From Acidimicrobiaceae bacterium (GTDB lineage: Bacteria > Actinomycetota > Acidimicrobiia > Acidimicrobiales > RAAP-2), in contig PLRX01000049.1 of NCBI GenBank assembly GCA_003164095.1, positions 1 through 35,137 of the forward strand: a stretch of 35,137 nucleotides of DNA, in the 5' to 3' direction. The notes under the pieces were generated by a model. That model ran no database searches. It was not told the origin of the DNA and worked only from the letters and a program-made list of their open reading frames with translations. A program made the position numbers and the translations under genes. Within the stretch, counting starts at the first letter, position 1. Each line of letters begins with the position of its first letter. Of the stretch, positions 33,683 to 35,137 are shown in pieces.

Positions 33683-34798
33683 TCAACGGTCCCAGAGGTC
33701 GCGCGTCCGCCCGACCAGTTCGGACACCGTGCCCGAGGCTATGGCCGCCCGGGCCTCGTCCATCAGCCCGAGCACATAGGTCAGGTTGTGGATGCTGCAC
33801 AGCCGCCAGGCCGTCGGCTCGCCCATCGACTGCAGGTGCCGTAGATAGCCGCGCGACCAGCGGGCACACGTCGTGCACGGGCAGGCGGCGTCGATCGGCC
33901 CGTCGTCGGCGGCGTTGGCCGCATTGCGGAGGTTCAGCCGACCGGAGGAGGTCCACATGGATCCGTGCCTGGCCGCCCGCGTCGGGGCCACACAGTCGAA
34001 CTGATCCACTCCGAGGGCGATCGCCTCCAGCATCCCGACGGGGTCCCCCACCCCCATGAGGTAGCGGGGCCGGTCGACGGGCAGCACCGGCACGGTCACG
34101 GCCAGGGCCTCGAGCAGCTCGTGGCGCGGCTCGCCGACCGACAGGCCCCCGATGCCGTAGCCGTCGAAATCGAGCGCCACGGTCCGCTCGGCACTCTCGA
34201 CCCGCAGCGCCACGTCGGTGCCGCCCTGCACGATGCCGAACAGGGCCTGGCCCTCGGGCCGGTCCTCCACCCGGTCGTGGTGTGCTCGGGCCCGTGCCGC
34301 CCAGTCCGCGGTCCGGTCCACGGCCACCCGGAGGACGTCGGGCGTGGCCGGCAGCGAGGCGCACACGTCGAGCACCATCTGGATGTCGGCACCCAGGAGG
34401 CCCTGGATCTCGACGGCCGTCTCCGGGGTCAGGCGGGTCGCCGCCCCGTCGTACACCGAGGCGAAGGTCACCCCCTCGTTGTCCACCTTGGGTCGGAGCG
34501 AGTGGACCTGAAATCCCCCGGAGTCGGTCAGGGTATGGCCGTTCCACCCGGTGAACCGGTGGAGTCCGCCGAGCGCGGCCACCGTCGGCGCACCGGGGCG
34601 CAGCATCAGGTGGTAGGTGTTGGCCAGCACCACTTCCGCCCCAAGCGCCTCCAGATCTGCTGCGTCGAGCGACTTGACCGCGCCCCGGGTGCCGACCGGC
34701 ATGAACGCAGGCGTGCGGTACGAGCCACGGGGCGTCAGCACGCGCCCCGTCCGGGCCGCGCCGTCGCTCGCCTCGACCTCGACGACGAGCGGGTTCAC
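33683..34798 (-). CDS. tgt: Queuine / preQ1 tRNA-guanine transglycosylase
   Basis: 371 residues from a GTG at 34798 that overlaps the queA TGA (GTGA). The TIM-barrel enzyme swaps guanine 34 of GUN tRNAs for preQ1. Visible sites: GPRG-like loop [20 protein letters not shown], catalytic Asp in LTDSGGFQV, substrate loop FGIVQGGTD, nucleophile Asp in [13 protein letters not shown], and the zinc ligands CPCTTC plus the later His in SIHNL. Length is normal. Confidence 0.96.
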   Translation of the reverse strand: MNPLVVEVEASDGAARTGRVLTPRGSYRTPAFMPVGTRGAVKSLDAADLEALGAEVVLANTYHLMLRPGAPTVAALGGLHRFTGWNGHTLTDSGGFQVHSLRPKVDNEGVTFASVYDGAATRLTPETAVEIQGLLGADIQMVLDVCASLPATPDVLRVAVDRTADWAARARAHHDRVEDRPEGQALFGIVQGGTDVALRVESAERTVALDFDGYGIGGLSVGEPRHELLEALAVTVPVLPVDRPRYLMGVGDPVGMLEAIALGVDQFDCVAPTRAARHGSMWTSSGRLNLRNAANAADDGPIDAACPCTTCARWSRGYLRHLQSMGEPTAWRLCSIHNLTYVLGLMDEARAAIASGTVSELVGRTRDLWDR

Positions 34799-35137
34799 CG
34801 GGCACCGCCCGGGCCGGATGCCTCCCACACGGGCTCACCCTTGGGACCGGCGCGGCCCACCGCCATGGCGTCGCCGAAGGAGAGGAAGCGGTAGCCGTCG
34901 GCCAGTGCCGTGGCATACAGGTCGCGCCATACGGGCCCGCAGAACGCCTCGACCAGCAGCAGGAGGCTCGAGCGCGGCAGGTGGAAGTTGGTGACCAGCA
35001 CGTCGACCACCCGGAACCCGTAGGACCCGTGGATGTAGAGGTCGGTCCGGCCGGTCAGCGCTCCGGTGGCCGCGGCCGACTCCAGGGCCCGCACCGCGGT
35101 GGTACCCACGGCCACCACCCGGCCGGCGGTCGCACAG
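34795..35137 (-). CDS. queA: S-adenosylmethionine:tRNA ribosyltransferase-isomerase, C-terminal part
   Basis: The frame is open to the right edge, so only about 113 C-terminal residues are seen. [34 protein letters not shown] followed by [15 protein letters not shown], and [14 protein letters not shown] are QueA signatures. QueA turns preQ1 in tRNA into epoxyqueuosine, the step after Tgt. The TGA overlaps the tgt start. Confidence 0.95.
   Translation of the reverse strand, partial: CATAGRVVAVGTTAVRALESAAATGALTGRTDLYIHGSYGFRVVDVLVTNFHLPRSSLLLLVEAFCGPVWRDLYATALADGYRFLSFGDAMAVGRAGPKGEPVWEASGPGGAR

Overview
The window reads as a high-GC actinobacterial chromosome segment. The gene order DUF948 - small membrane gene - alaS - ruvX - mltG - aroE and the run queA - tgt - yajC - secD - secF - rel - hisS - aspS - rarA are typical actinobacterial arrangements. 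Secreted-protein repeats of the type GYWLVASDGGIFSYGDA are, from general knowledge, abundant in Acidimicrobiia, so that class is my best guess (an inference, not proved here). I found no rRNA, tRNA, CRISPR array or replication origin.

Bases 1-3800 are the accessory part. They hold the 3' portion of an IS3-family transposase gene running off the left edge, a small protein with a histone-H1-like Lys/Ala/Arg repeat tail, and a complete IS630-family element. That element has 27-bp perfect terminal repeats, a TA target duplication, and a transposase read through a probable -1 frameshift on eight A residues. A CsbD-family stress protein and a 53-residue membrane protein follow.

Bases 3870-13801 are envelope and polyphosphate genes: an alpha/beta hydrolase behind a polyprenyl-phosphate mannosyltransferase-like enzyme, an AI-2E/PerM-type permease, a YbhN-type membrane protein facing polyphosphate kinase (their 3' ends overlap by 149 bp), and two SEDS-family (FtsW/RodA) genes converging on a bifunctional-nuclease-domain gene.

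Bases 13875-19862 (minus strand) form the aroE/mltG/ruvX/alaS operon, probably begun by two small membrane-protein genes. Bases 19918-23010 encode a secreted sedolisin (S53) peptidase with two IPT/TIG domains and six about 42-residue repeats. Bases 23057-35137 (minus strand) carry rarA, aspS, hisS, a bifunctional (p)ppGpp synthetase/hydrolase, the SecDF-YajC translocase accessory genes and the queuosine genes tgt and queA (partial).

Most of the window is housekeeping and I see no convincing new multi-gene system. The most notable cross-cutting signal is a repeated arrangement of a TANNNT -10 hexamer placed 6-9 bases before a start codon, which predicts leaderless or nearly leaderless mRNAs for several genes. 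In two cases (ppk1, yajC) the start codon at this position opens a tiny leader ORF whose stop codon overlaps the main start. Other notable points are the IS630 frameshift, an 18-bp perfect inverted repeat between hisS and aspS, a Lys-rich insertion in Rel, and oppositely charged tails on SecF.
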